From the NCBI GenBank assembly GCA_029213025.1, contig JARGOZ010000076.1:1-32944 (forward strand): a DNA stretch of 32,944 bases. Direction: 5' to 3'. The DNA is from Verrucomicrobiales bacterium. Its GTDB lineage: Bacteria > Verrucomicrobiota > Verrucomicrobiia > Verrucomicrobiales > DEV007. This document shows positions 15,754 through 24,600 of this stretch, piece by piece (within the stretch, counting starts at the first letter, position 1; every line of letters begins with the position of its first letter). The notes under the pieces were generated by a model, which was given only the letters and a program-made list of their open reading frames with translations, did no database searches and was not told where the DNA came from. The position numbers and the translations under genes were made by a program.

Positions 15754-17985
15754 TCAGTTGGGCAGCCCCTGAATGGCCTCTTTGATCGCTCCCACGGTGA
15801 CGATGCCATCCCCGAGAGTGACCGGATTCTCCGCTGGATCAGACGGATAGAGCGCGTAGAACGGCACCCCGGCCCGACCGAATTTCTGCAGCTCTTTGGT
15901 GATCGAAGGATCTTCGTTGGTCCAGTCAGCGACCACAAAAGCGATGTTATTCTCCGCAAACAAATCCTGCACTTTTTGGGTCTTTATCGTGGTTCGCTCA
16001 TTGACCTTACAGGTGACACACCACTCCGCCGTGAAATCGACAAACACATGTTTGCCATCCTGCTGGTGACGGGCGATCACGTCGCGAATATCCATCGACG
16101 AAGCCGGTGCCCGTAGTGCAGAAGCGTTCCAGGCGATCACCAGGGCGCAGGCAGCAAACACCAGCGCAGCCCCCCGCCCTTTCAGCCGGGTCGAGCCGGA
16201 CCGTTCGAAGCCGCAAAAGCGCCCGCAGACCCAACCCGCCACCGCCAGCAGCAGGACCGCGCCGAGCGCCCATTGCAGACCGGAGACGCTGAGCTGCCGC
16301 GAAAGAACGCCGATTAACCAAATCGCCACCGCCAGCATCGGAAAGCCCATAAATTGTTTAAACGTCTCCATCCAGGCACCCGGAGCGGGAACAATGTCGA
16401 GCAGTTTCGGAAACGCCGCGAAAACAAAATACGGTGCCGCCAGGCCGAGACCCAGCGCGGTGAACACCAGAAACATAATCGGCGCCGACTGCGAAAGGGC
16501 AAAACCGATCGCCGGCGCCATCAGCGGAGCCGTGCAGGGAGTTGCGAGCAGAACCGCCAGTGCGCCGCTCCAGAAACTGCCGGTGTAGCCGGATTTGGAG
16601 GCAATCGAACCGCCCACCGAAGTCAGCGATGTGCCGATTTCAAAGATGCCGAACAGGCTCATCGCCACCGCTACCATCACGAAGATGAGCACGATCACAA
16701 AGCCGGGCTGTTGCAGCTGCACGCCCCAACCGACCTCGCCGTTGCCTCCGGAGCGCAGCAGCAAAAGCATCGTCGTCAGGATCCAGAAAAAGATCAAAAT
16801 GCCGAGAGCGAACACCAGCGAATGCGCGAGCACCTTCTTGCGGTCCTCCCCCGCCTGGGCGACAAACGACATCACTTTCAGCGAGATCACCGGGAAAACG
16901 CAGGGCATGATGTTTAAAGTGATCCCGCCGAGAAACGCCGCCAGCAGGATGCCGATGAGTCCGCCGCCAAACGGCAAAGCCCCGCTGTCCGCCGGAGTGC
17001 TGGAGTTGACCGGTGCCTGGTTCACGGTAGCCGCCTGCTCCGTTTCCGCTTCGCCACCGGTTGAGACCCGCCAGCCCTTTTTGCCCGAGGCCTGCTCCTC
17101 GACCAATAGCGCGGCAAACGATTCCGGGGCGGCAGTGAGTTTGGCATACCTGGCAAAAGTAAACTGGACTTTGCCACCCTCGCGCACGATTTCCGGCTCG
17201 GACAGCTGATCAAAAATCATACTCTGGTAGGGATAAAGATGCAGCGTTGCTCCATCCGCGAGAGCGCCCTGCGGCACCTCGACCGATACGATGAGATTCT
17301 CCTCCTGCAGTTCGATTGCCACCGGCCAGTTGACTGACTCAGGCAGTTTCTTTTGAAAAGCGGCAATGGCGTCGACTTCAGCTGAGCGAACACTTTCTGA
17401 TCCGACTGACAAAGTGATGGCCACGTCAGCCTGGCCGGGCAGGCAGGTGTTGGGATCACACATCAGCCACTCGGCCTGGCCCTTCAGCGTTACGTTGGTC
17501 CCCGGCTTGAGATCCGCCGGAGGGGTAATGGTTACCGGGTGAATCACGACATCCGTGTAGCCGAACCCCGCCTCCTTGATATCATACCCGTAATCGGTCA
17601 CGAACCGTTTCGGAACCGGATACCCCAGCTTTCCAGCTGTGAAGCCCGCAGGCAGATCCAGCTGCAGAGTTGTCGTCTTGCCGGTTTCCCCGGGATTGAT
17701 CCAGTAGGTATGCCAGGTTGGATCGATGCTAAGCTCCAGCCCCAGGGTGACCGGTTCGCCTGGAACGATCGTTGTGTGGCTGGAAATCAGCCGGGCTTTC
17801 ACGTTGGTTTCCGACTGGGCGACAGCCAGAGCAGCCAGAGCAGCCAGGCCAAACCACGCCAACAGGATCAGCCAAACGCCCTGTCGAAAATGAAATCGCT
17901 TATTTCCGGATCGAGGCACCTGCCCCGGGAAATCACGGGGCGCAAATTTACCATTTAGGGTGGGGCTCTGAAATATCATTTTCAT
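15754..17985 (-). CDS. DsbD-family protein-disulfide reductase
   Basis: This 743-aa inner-membrane electron carrier has four parts. Residues about 36-57 are a signal/TM. About 58-290 is the periplasmic DsbD-type N-terminal domain, with Cys in LMCDPNTCLPGQ. About 335-620 is the eight-TM core with the paired Cys in NIMPCVFPVISL and LATPCTAPLMAP. The C-terminus is a thioredoxin domain with FVDFTAEWCVTCK. It moves electrons from cytoplasmic thioredoxin to periplasmic proteins. It is longer than E. coli DsbD (about 570) mainly because of the extended N-terminal domain. GAAGAG lies 8 nt before the ATG. It precedes the nucleoredoxin gene and diverges from the peroxiredoxin gene. Confidence 0.9.
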   Translation of the reverse strand: MKMIFQSPTLNGKFAPRDFPGQVPRSGNKRFHFRQGVWLILLAWFGLAALAALAVAQSETNVKARLISSHTTIVPGEPVTLGLELSIDPTWHTYWINPGETGKTTTLQLDLPAGFTAGKLGYPVPKRFVTDYGYDIKEAGFGYTDVVIHPVTITPPADLKPGTNVTLKGQAEWLMCDPNTCLPGQADVAITLSVGSESVRSAEVDAIAAFQKKLPESVNWPVAIELQEENLIVSVEVPQGALADGATLHLYPYQSMIFDQLSEPEIVREGGKVQFTFARYAKLTAAPESFAALLVEEQASGKKGWRVSTGGEAETEQAATVNQAPVNSSTPADSGALPFGGGLIGILLAAFLGGITLNIMPCVFPVISLKVMSFVAQAGEDRKKVLAHSLVFALGILIFFWILTTMLLLLRSGGNGEVGWGVQLQQPGFVIVLIFVMVAVAMSLFGIFEIGTSLTSVGGSIASKSGYTGSFWSGALAVLLATPCTAPLMAPAIGFALSQSAPIMFLVFTALGLGLAAPYFVFAAFPKLLDIVPAPGAWMETFKQFMGFPMLAVAIWLIGVLSRQLSVSGLQWALGAVLLLAVAGWVCGRFCGFERSGSTRLKGRGAALVFAACALVIAWNASALRAPASSMDIRDVIARHQQDGKHVFVDFTAEWCVTCKVNERTTIKTQKVQDLFAENNIAFVVADWTNEDPSITKELQKFGRAGVPFYALYPSDPAENPVTLGDGIVTVGAIKEAIQGLPN

Positions 17986-18158
17986 TGGTTCTCTTCACGT
18001 TCCTGCCTGGTAAGTCCGCAGATCATTCTAACGGTTATTCTTCAAGTTACGGAACGGCAAAATCTCAGAGACAGACGATCAGATTCGGACGAATTAACGG
18101 ACCAAAACCTCCTCATCCGCGCCATTGCTTCGGAGGATCGCACAGGCGACTTTCAGCG

Positions 18159-18677
18159 ATGAGAATTCTATTCGCTCTTTCCACAATCGTAACCATGTCA
18201 CTGCTTTGCACCAACTCTTCCCAGGCCGAACCGCTCGATGTCGGCGACAGCGTACCCGCGGTAAAAACCGTCGATGCCGACGGCAAAAAAGTCGATCTCG
18301 GCAAGGAATTGTCCGAGGGCATTTCGCTGGTCTATTTTTATCCCAAAGCCGACACACCCGGCTGCACCAAACAGGCCTGCAACCTGCGCGACGCGTTTGA
18401 AGATGTGACTGGAGCCGGCATCAAAGTGTTTGGCGTTTCCGCCGACAATTCAGCCGACCAGAAAGCCTTCGCGGAAAAATTCAATCTACCCTTCACCCTC
18501 CTCGCCGACTCCGAAGGCGAAGTCATCAAAGCGTTCGGCGTGCCCACCAACCCGAGAGGATTCGCCTCCCGTCAGAGTTTTCTCGTCAAAGACAACAAAG
18601 TCATCTGGCGCGACCTCAAGGCCAAACCAACCTCCCAGGCGCAGGACGCCATCGCCGCCGCCAAAGCAAATAGCTAA
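18159..18677 (+). CDS. Exported PrxQ/BCP-type peroxiredoxin
   Basis: This 172-aa thiol peroxidase has a Sec signal peptide (residues 1-23, cleavage after SSQA) and the signature DTPGCTKQACNLRD: peroxidatic Cys69 and resolving Cys74 five residues later, the atypical 2-Cys PrxQ (BCP) arrangement. Most BCPs are cytoplasmic, so export is notable. A periplasmic reductant is needed, and the adjacent DsbD plus nucleoredoxin-like protein are the obvious candidates. The ATG at 18159 is the only start compatible with a signal peptide; upstream in-frame sequence is not coding-like. GGAGG is 22 nt upstream, too far for a normal site. Confidence 0.92.
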   Translation: MRILFALSTIVTMSLLCTNSSQAEPLDVGDSVPAVKTVDADGKKVDLGKELSEGISLVYFYPKADTPGCTKQACNLRDAFEDVTGAGIKVFGVSADNSADQKAFAEKFNLPFTLLADSEGEVIKAFGVPTNPRGFASRQSFLVKDNKVIWRDLKAKPTSQAQDAIAAAKANS

Positions 18678-18690
18678 GCGGCGCCACCCC

Positions 18691-18771
18691 CCCCCGCCGT
18701 GACGCGGACACTGTCCGCGCCCCACAAAGCCAGTGCCCAAAGCCCCCTTCTCCCCGTAGAACAGGTTGCCA
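18691..18771 (+). repeat. REP-like intergenic repeat, copy 1
   Basis: First of two direct copies with near-identical sequence (second at 18846-18928). It contains the hairpin GCGGACACTGTCCGC, a conserved linker (CCCACAAAGCCAGTGCCCAA), and the start of a palindrome prefixed by GTAG at 18756. GTAG before a palindrome is the usual REP layout. It follows the peroxiredoxin stop directly and could also affect its mRNA 3' end. Confidence 0.8.
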
Positions 18772-18829
18772 ACCTGTTTGCGAAAGACCTGCCCTCCCGC
18801 ACCGGCAACAGGTTAGCAACCTGTTCTAC
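18756..18829. repeat. Inverted pair of GTAG-prefixed REP palindromes
   Basis: GTAGAACAGGTTG with its mate CAACCTGTT (18756-18779) recurs in inverse orientation ending CAACCTGTTCTAC (18806-18829). Each unit is itself an imperfect palindrome of about 19 bp. Two REPs facing each other is a REPIN-like arrangement. The palindrome differs from that in the RAYT arms at 6381-7075. Confidence 0.75.
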
Positions 18830-18845
18830 ACAACCATCCCAACTA

Positions 18846-18928
18846 CCCCCGCCGTGAAGCGGACACTTCTGTCCGCGCCCCACAAAGCCAGTGCCCAAAG
18901 CCCCTTCTCCCCGTAGAACAGGTTGCCA
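18846..18928 (+). repeat. REP-like intergenic repeat, copy 2, truncated
   Basis: Second copy of the 18691-18771 unit, with hairpin GCGGACACTTCTGTCCGC. The GTAG palindrome starts at 18913 but stops midway at 18928, right where new AT-rich sequence begins. The break marks an insertion or deletion junction at the left of the IS66 region. Confidence 0.75.
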
Positions 18929-19101
18929 AAATTGATGGTCAACTTGCCACTGCTTTGCACAGCTTGTCATAGCTTCTCACAAATAAAGGATTACGGAGAA
19001 TCAGTTTTTCACAGCTTTGCAAATTCTATCACTGTTTACCGCGTTTTCACCCCGACTTTGGTATAAAAATGGTATAAAATACCCTGTTTCATCCTGCCGA
19101 A
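18929..19101. other. Non-coding stretch left of the IS66 remnant
   Basis: No credible gene. It contains two near-adjacent copies of TGGTATAAAA (19059 and 19070), two GCTTTGCA motifs, and TACCCTGTTT at 19080. No IS66 left end (GTAAGC) was found here, so the origin of this piece is unclear. Confidence 0.5.
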
Positions 19102-19398
19102 TTGACTCCCATTCACCACAACAGCTCCGCGATTTTAGTTAACCTTTCCGAAATATTATCGAAAAATTTTCCGAATGTGCTTTCTCCAGTTTTAGCCCTC
19201 CGCAAATCGAGCCCCTTTCAAGCCTCGGACATCGTTTGTAAAGCCGCATGCATTACTGAAGCGCCACACGGACAACCTCTGCCCTCACCAGATAGCCAAG
19301 TTCTGTCAGTGGAACTGGCCGGTGGACACCGCCTCACGGTTTCATCCGCTGCTCAGGTCATGCTCGCGGCTGAGCTGATCAACCGTCTTAAATCCTAA
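19102..19398 (+). pseudogene. IS66 tnpA remnant
   Basis: This frame codes for 98 aa from a TTG. The C-terminal part (VLSVELAGGHRLTVSSAAQV, then MLAAELINRL) resembles the end of IS66 TnpA accessory proteins. The N-terminal half has no DNA-binding motif typical of TnpA and may be unrelated sequence joined by deletion. Its stop lies 13 nt before the tnpB-like ATG at 19412, matching the tnpA-tnpB spacing of IS66 elements. The start is not reliable. Confidence 0.5.
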
Positions 19399-19419
19399 CC
19401 TCAACTCGAGCATGCTAAG

Positions 19420-20572
19420 TTTTCCCGGCAACCGGGCACCTTCTATATCAAGCGTGTGGTGCGCCCGAAGTATATACGAAACGACTGCCCTGCTGACGAG
19501 CCGAACCCGCCTGTGATAGCAGAGTTGCCGCCTCAGTTGCAGGAGCGAGCCATTTTAGCACCTGAGTTACTCGCCCATATAGCCGTTTCAAAATACAGCG
19601 ATCATTTACCTCTTGAACGCCAGGAAAAAATATTCAAAGAGCGCTATGGGGTAGAGATTAGTAGCCAGACGATGAACAACGGGATGACGGTAGTTGCAGA
19701 CCGACTGAAACCCATCGTCGAACTGATGTCGGAATCGCAGTACCAAGGGAGATATATCCAGTGCGACGAAACGCCGCTCGATTATCTAAAGCCGGGCAAC
19801 GGAAAAACAGCAAAAGGCTACATGTGGACCGTAAACGTTCCAAGTGGGTATTGTGTTTATCATTGGCGAAACGGCAGAAGTGAAAGCTGCCTGAGATCAA
19901 TCGTTCCAACCGAATTCGACGGAATCCTACAATGCGATGCTTATCGTGTTTACCAAAGCTTTAGTAACAAACGCCCCGAAATCATCCTCAATGGTTGTAT
20001 GGCTCATGTGCGAAGGAAGTTTAAGGATGCGGCCGATCAAGGAGGCGCGCCAACTCAATCCCGTTGGATATTAAATCAAATTCGGCTTCTATACCGGATT
20101 GAGAAAAAACTACGCAACGACAGGGCGGGCCCGGCAAAACGCGCAGCATTAAGATGCGCAGAAAGTCTACCGATTATGAATCGACTTCGAAAAGCACTGG
20201 ATATCTTCAAGAAGAACGGCAAATATCGTCCCTTGAGCCTTGAGCTTAATGGGGAAGGCGATTTCCTATGCCCTGAATCACTGGGATATGTTATTGCCCT
20301 GGATAAATAACGGATCAATCGAGATCGACAATAACCTGGTCGAAAATAAGATCCGTCCAACCAAGCTCGGGGTAAAGAACTGGCTGTTTATCGGTGCTGA
20401 CTCCGCTGGCTGGAAGAGTGCCGTCATCTACTCCATTATCAGCAGTTGCCGCAGCTTCGGGATCGAGCCTTATCAATATCTCGCTGGCGTTTTGAATCGC
20501 CTGCCCGGGATGGCACCTGAAGAACTTCATTCGCTTCTTCCTGATCAGTGGGCAAAGACGCGTAAAGCATGA
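19420..20572 (+). pseudogene. IS66 tnpC transposase, N-terminally deleted and frameshifted
   Basis: The frame begins inside tnpC at about QPGTFYIKRVVRPKY, lacking the leucine-zipper N-terminus. ATG at 19412 (MLSFPGNR) is probably the first codons of tnpB, so a deletion fused tnpB to tnpC. The catalytic core survives: Asp in QCDETP (codon at 19765), Asp in LQCDAYR (19936) and Glu in NNLVENKIRP (20342). The core is split: the first frame ends at 20310, while the C-terminus (GKAISYALNHWD onward) is in another frame. The cause is a 7-bp tandem duplication, CTTGAGC at 20232-20238 and 20239-20245. Removing one copy restores PLSLMGKAISYALNHW. It is inactive as it stands. Confidence 0.85.
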
Positions 20573-20637
20573 AAAGCTCCCGCCGGAATCTAAACCATTT
20601 TCGGTGATCCGCTAGATGCCCTTGTTTTGGTGCTTAC

Positions 20638-20764
20638 GTTTTAACGCTAATCTAATAGATAGGTTTTAGCAAAGATGATCTGCTTTTCTATTGAATTGTT
20701 CCTAAGGAGGGCTTCCCGACGGTGCTTTACTTTCATGCAACGGTACTATTTCGCGAACACGTAC
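20638..20764. other. Gap right of the IS66 remnant
   Basis: 127 bp follow the IS right end up to the lipoprotein stop. I see no gene, no terminator and no second half of the REP palindrome broken at 18928. Confidence 0.4.
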
Positions 20765-21604
20765 CTATTGAGATATCAAACTTCTTTTAAGCCAATATTC
20801 CATTTGTTGGGTACCTAACAATTCCTCTCTCCGTTTTCTTGAAAGCACATCATTTTGCAGGTAGGTTTTTATCATAAACCCGTTTTTTTTCTCTATTATC
20901 GGATACCTAACCGACAGAAGTAAAAGGGAGGCGGGCTTAGCCACAAAAAGTTGAGCAATAGTATTGAAGTCATCCTCAACTGAAACCTGCCCATAGTCAC
21001 AGGCAAAGCCCTTGGAAAAGGTATTGTGATTCCCAATCACGTCATTAAGGCCATACTTTAATGACTCGGAGGACGACGTATTTGAGGCGTAGCTAAACCC
21101 TTCTTTATTAAATGAACTCCAAGTCTTCTTTACACTTGAAAAGTTAAATTTTTTCTTTAACAAAATCGACGAATATTCATGATGAAAACCGGCAGCAATT
21201 AAGGTCCTCCCATCATCTCCTAATAAGTCGGCTGTGATAATAATAATTTTATCCCATGCAGCGCCGCCATGCTCTAGATCATTTATGACAATGGATTTTA
21301 TTATATGAACAGAATTTAGATTTTCACGAATACACATAGGGTTGTATTTTTCCAAATCAGTTCTAAGCCTCTTTAGGGCAACAGCACGGAGTCCATAGGG
21401 CACCTCTTCACATCTCATAGAGGGGTAGTTTGAACCCATAGAATTTTCAGAAAAATCGAAATAAATGTTTATACCATATTCGCTTTCCAGCTGTTTTTTG
21501 ATCTGGTTAGGCTGATCATTAGCGCATCCTCCTGACAATACGGAAATTGTAGCTACGGTAAGAATTGCGATGTAGTTTCTTAGGATCTGCATGCAAATTC
21601 TCAT
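20765..21604 (-). CDS. Lipoprotein translationally coupled to the Rhs gene
   Basis: Starting at the ATG at 21604, this is 279 aa (an ATG at 21616 would add 4). The 21604 start overlaps the Rhs stop as ATGA, a standard coupling arrangement. The signal ends in a lipobox VLSGGC. The mature part is unrecognised. FHHEYSSILL (mid-protein, after TADLLGDDGRTLIAAG) recalls the HExx helix of zinc metalloproteases, but the expected second His is missing. The base composition is more AT-rich than the left half of the window, suggesting transfer. Genes directly after rhs often encode immunity proteins; an outer-membrane-anchored partner or processing factor is an alternative. Confidence 0.75.
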   Translation of the reverse strand: MRICMQILRNYIAILTVATISVLSGGCANDQPNQIKKQLESEYGINIYFDFSENSMGSNYPSMRCEEVPYGLRAVALKRLRTDLEKYNPMCIRENLNSVHIIKSIVINDLEHGGAAWDKIIIITADLLGDDGRTLIAAGFHHEYSSILLKKKFNFSSVKKTWSSFNKEGFSYASNTSSSESLKYGLNDVIGNHNTFSKGFACDYGQVSVEDDFNTIAQLFVAKPASLLLLSVRYPIIEKKNGFMIKTYLQNDVLSRKRREELLGTQQMEYWLKRSLISQ

Positions 21605-24600
21605 AATTTTGTGCATATCGAGTCAATTATCTCCTTTTCCTTTTCGCAACAGTGCGGATTACCATTGTTTAGCTCTAAACAATCGTTGTATTTTTTTAAA
21701 GCTTCAATTGCACCTCCAAGCTTTCCTGCATCAATCAATACCCCGGGAAGACCCGTATTCGTCCCACAGGCTTTTCCCAGACCATGTAAAAATGTCTGCA
21801 TAAAATGTTCGCCTAAGGAATTTACCGGAGGTTTACGCGGAGGCATATATGTTGGTGGAGATGGAGATGGAGATGGATTAGGGGACGGAGACGGCTTTGG
21901 CTGAGGATTTGATAACGGATCATATCGTAGAGGGGGATCATTGGGATCCTGCGTTGGCCCATCATAAGGCCAGTCTGGAAGCGGATCATTACCAGTGCCG
22001 GGAGGGAGCGGTGATTCTTTCGGCCCTCCATCATATGGAGGAGGCCCAGGGACAGGGCCGTTACCTCGACTTCCTGCGTGACCGCTCCCCCATCTTGTGA
22101 ATACATCCTGCAGGCCAAATCCATCAACAGAATTCAATATCAAATTCCTCACATATGCATATAGATTCACACCTCCATCTTCCCCTATCGGATCTCTGGA
22201 GGTCCACCTTCCCGAATTTGGATCATAATACCGGTATCCATAGTTATACATAGCGGTATCAACATCCCGGAACTCGCCATGGAAAAGAAATTTCCAGACA
22301 TAGCTACTAGTTGCCCTGCCGGAGTAATCGGCAGCAAAGAAACTCACATTCCCGAAAGCGGAATATTCGTACCGCTCAACCACATTTCCGCTGCCATCGA
22401 CAATTGCCACCGGATCCATTGCATCGCTTAAGCAGTATAGCGCTTCGTCAAGTGTGCCGTTATCGTTGGTATCGCGGTCGCGGCGGACCAGTTCCCAGCG
22501 GTTTTGCGCACCCCAGTAGTAGCCGTTTTTCGGGTCTGTGGAGGCATCGAGTCGTTCTTCAACGGCACGCCAGTTCCGGTTGTAGTAGTAGTGAGTGACA
22601 GTCGATCCTGAATCAAAGGAAGTTGTGCGGCGGAATTTCCCGTCATAAGCGTAGGCACCGACGAGGCTGTTGTCGCTGGCATTGCGAACCTCGATCAGCC
22701 GATTCCAGCCATCCCATTTTAATGTTCGTGATGGCCCGGTTAGCCCTTCACCCGTTGGCAGAAGTGTCACGTTACCATTCAGGTCATGTGCGATTCCCGA
22801 ACTGAAGCCGTCAATCGTTTTAATTTGATTGGATTCGTTGTTCGTTCGGGTTTCGTTGATTGATACCGTGCCGTCTTCTGCTTTGCTGTAGTTGAGCCAG
22901 TTGCCGGTTTCATCGTAATTCCATGATTCATCTTCGGCTGCAACTCCGCCAATGGCCGTGCGGTTGTCGTTCAACGTTCCGACTGCCACACTCTTCACCT
23001 GGCTTAAGTGATCGTAGGTGTAATAGCGGTCATGCTCGCGATCAGCCGCAGGAGTAAGATCCTGCCTCCATGTGCGACGTGAAGCTTCATCATAACCGTA
23101 GCCTATATTGGCAAGCACGGTAGCCGTGGTTTTGTTTTTCCACGGCATTTTGATGATCCGGTTGAAACGGTCGTAGCCGGTCAGGGTATCCCCGCCATCT
23201 CCCGTGCCGGTTGCTCCCGTCTTTGCGATGTAGGAAAGTTCTGCGTCCGGAGTCGGGTAGAAGATGTCTGCGATCAGTCCCGCCCCCGCATACTGGTATT
23301 CCACGAGGTTGCTTCCCTCTCCCTGAATCTGCAGCGAAGCAGTGCGGTTAAAAATGTCGTCAATACTTCCGGCAGTGCCGTACTCGTAGTTGGTCTGGAT
23401 GCCGGAGGGTGCGGTGACAGAAGCCTGCCGCAATGTATTGCTGCTGCCATCAGTAAACGCATAGGAAACAGCAGGAGTTGAGCCTCCCACCGCGCCGCTG
23501 TGTTCCTGTTCATCTGTGATCACCTGATTGAAGGCATCATAGCTGAATTTCACCTCGTTGACAACACTTCCGGAGCCCGGAGTAGCATTATCCCACGAGG
23601 TGACTGTTTCCTCCAAGCCTCGGTTGGTATAAGTTGTTGATATTCGGAGGACAGTGTCATTAATCCCTGAAGCAACGGCAGTCACGGCATCGTGTAAAAT
23701 CTGGCCGATTTTGTTGTATGTGTATTCGTGGGTTGTGCCGTTGGGCTGGACCATGCCACCCTGTTCACCCTGACGGTTAACCGTGTAGGAAGCTGACTCC
23801 CCGGTTGGATACTGCTTGCCGACCATGATGTCGTTTCGAGCCACTCCACTGGCAGCCAGAGTTGAGCCGTAGCTCCACTTTGTCACCTGTTGCCCGGTAT
23901 CCGGATTTTCAAGCATCAGAAACTCCATCCGGCCGGATGGATGCCAGCGATAATGCTGAGTTCGGGCATCAGCCGTTCCGTACGCTTCTATAGTAGTAGT
24001 CAACTGACCCAAGTCATCGAATTCGCTGCGGTTGATCACTCCGTCCGGTGCAACGGTTTTACTTTGATAGCCAGCTGCATCAAACTTGTTTTCCGTAACC
24101 AATACGGTTTCCGATGGAGTGGCAGGCGTATCGGGACGTCTGGGAGCAGTGCCGCCATTGGTGCCATATTCCGCAGCGAACCGGCTGCGTTTGATTCCAT
24201 CGAAGTACATTTCGCTCCACAGCACACGGGCGCGCGGCTGCGATCCGGTGGCACCGCCAAGGGCTACTTTGCCTGTGGAGTCCGGCAACCGCAGGCGGGT
24301 TGTTGTGGTTATTGCCAGATTTGCATCGTTATAAGTCATTTCCTCCTGCTCAACCACCGTGTCGTCGGAAATGTCATTGGCAGGTTCGCCTGAAGGCGGA
24401 GTGCCGGGAATAACGGCATAGGTGACAGTTGGCAGATTACGACCATTGTAATCCGTCTTTGTCGCACCGTTCTGACCGGGTTCTGTCTGTTTGATCACAT
24501 TATCATCCTCATCATACCAGGTTCCGGCAGTCAGCGCGTTAGTAAGATTGCCGTTGGCGGGATCGACTCCGTAAGTATTAACCTCAAACACCCGGTTGCG

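Larger units (their letters stand above)
19102..20637 (+). mobile_element. Degenerate IS66-family element
   Basis: The order is tnpA 3' part, a tnpB start, then tnpC without its N-terminus. The right end at 20632-20637 reads GCTTAC, i.e. GTAAGC on the minus strand, the typical IS66 terminal sequence (GTAAGCACCAAAACAAGGG inward). No matching left end was found, and no 8-bp target duplication. The element is decayed by a large internal deletion and a frameshift. Confidence 0.75.

Noticed and set aside
18691..18928. CRISPR array
   Set aside because: Only two copies of an 82-bp unit with inner hairpins and unequal content between them; no regular short repeats and spacers, and no cas genes.
20638..20764. 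Missing half of the broken REP palindrome or an IS target duplication
   Set aside because: Searched for AACCTGTT and for a copy of GTTTTAAC near the left side; neither was found.
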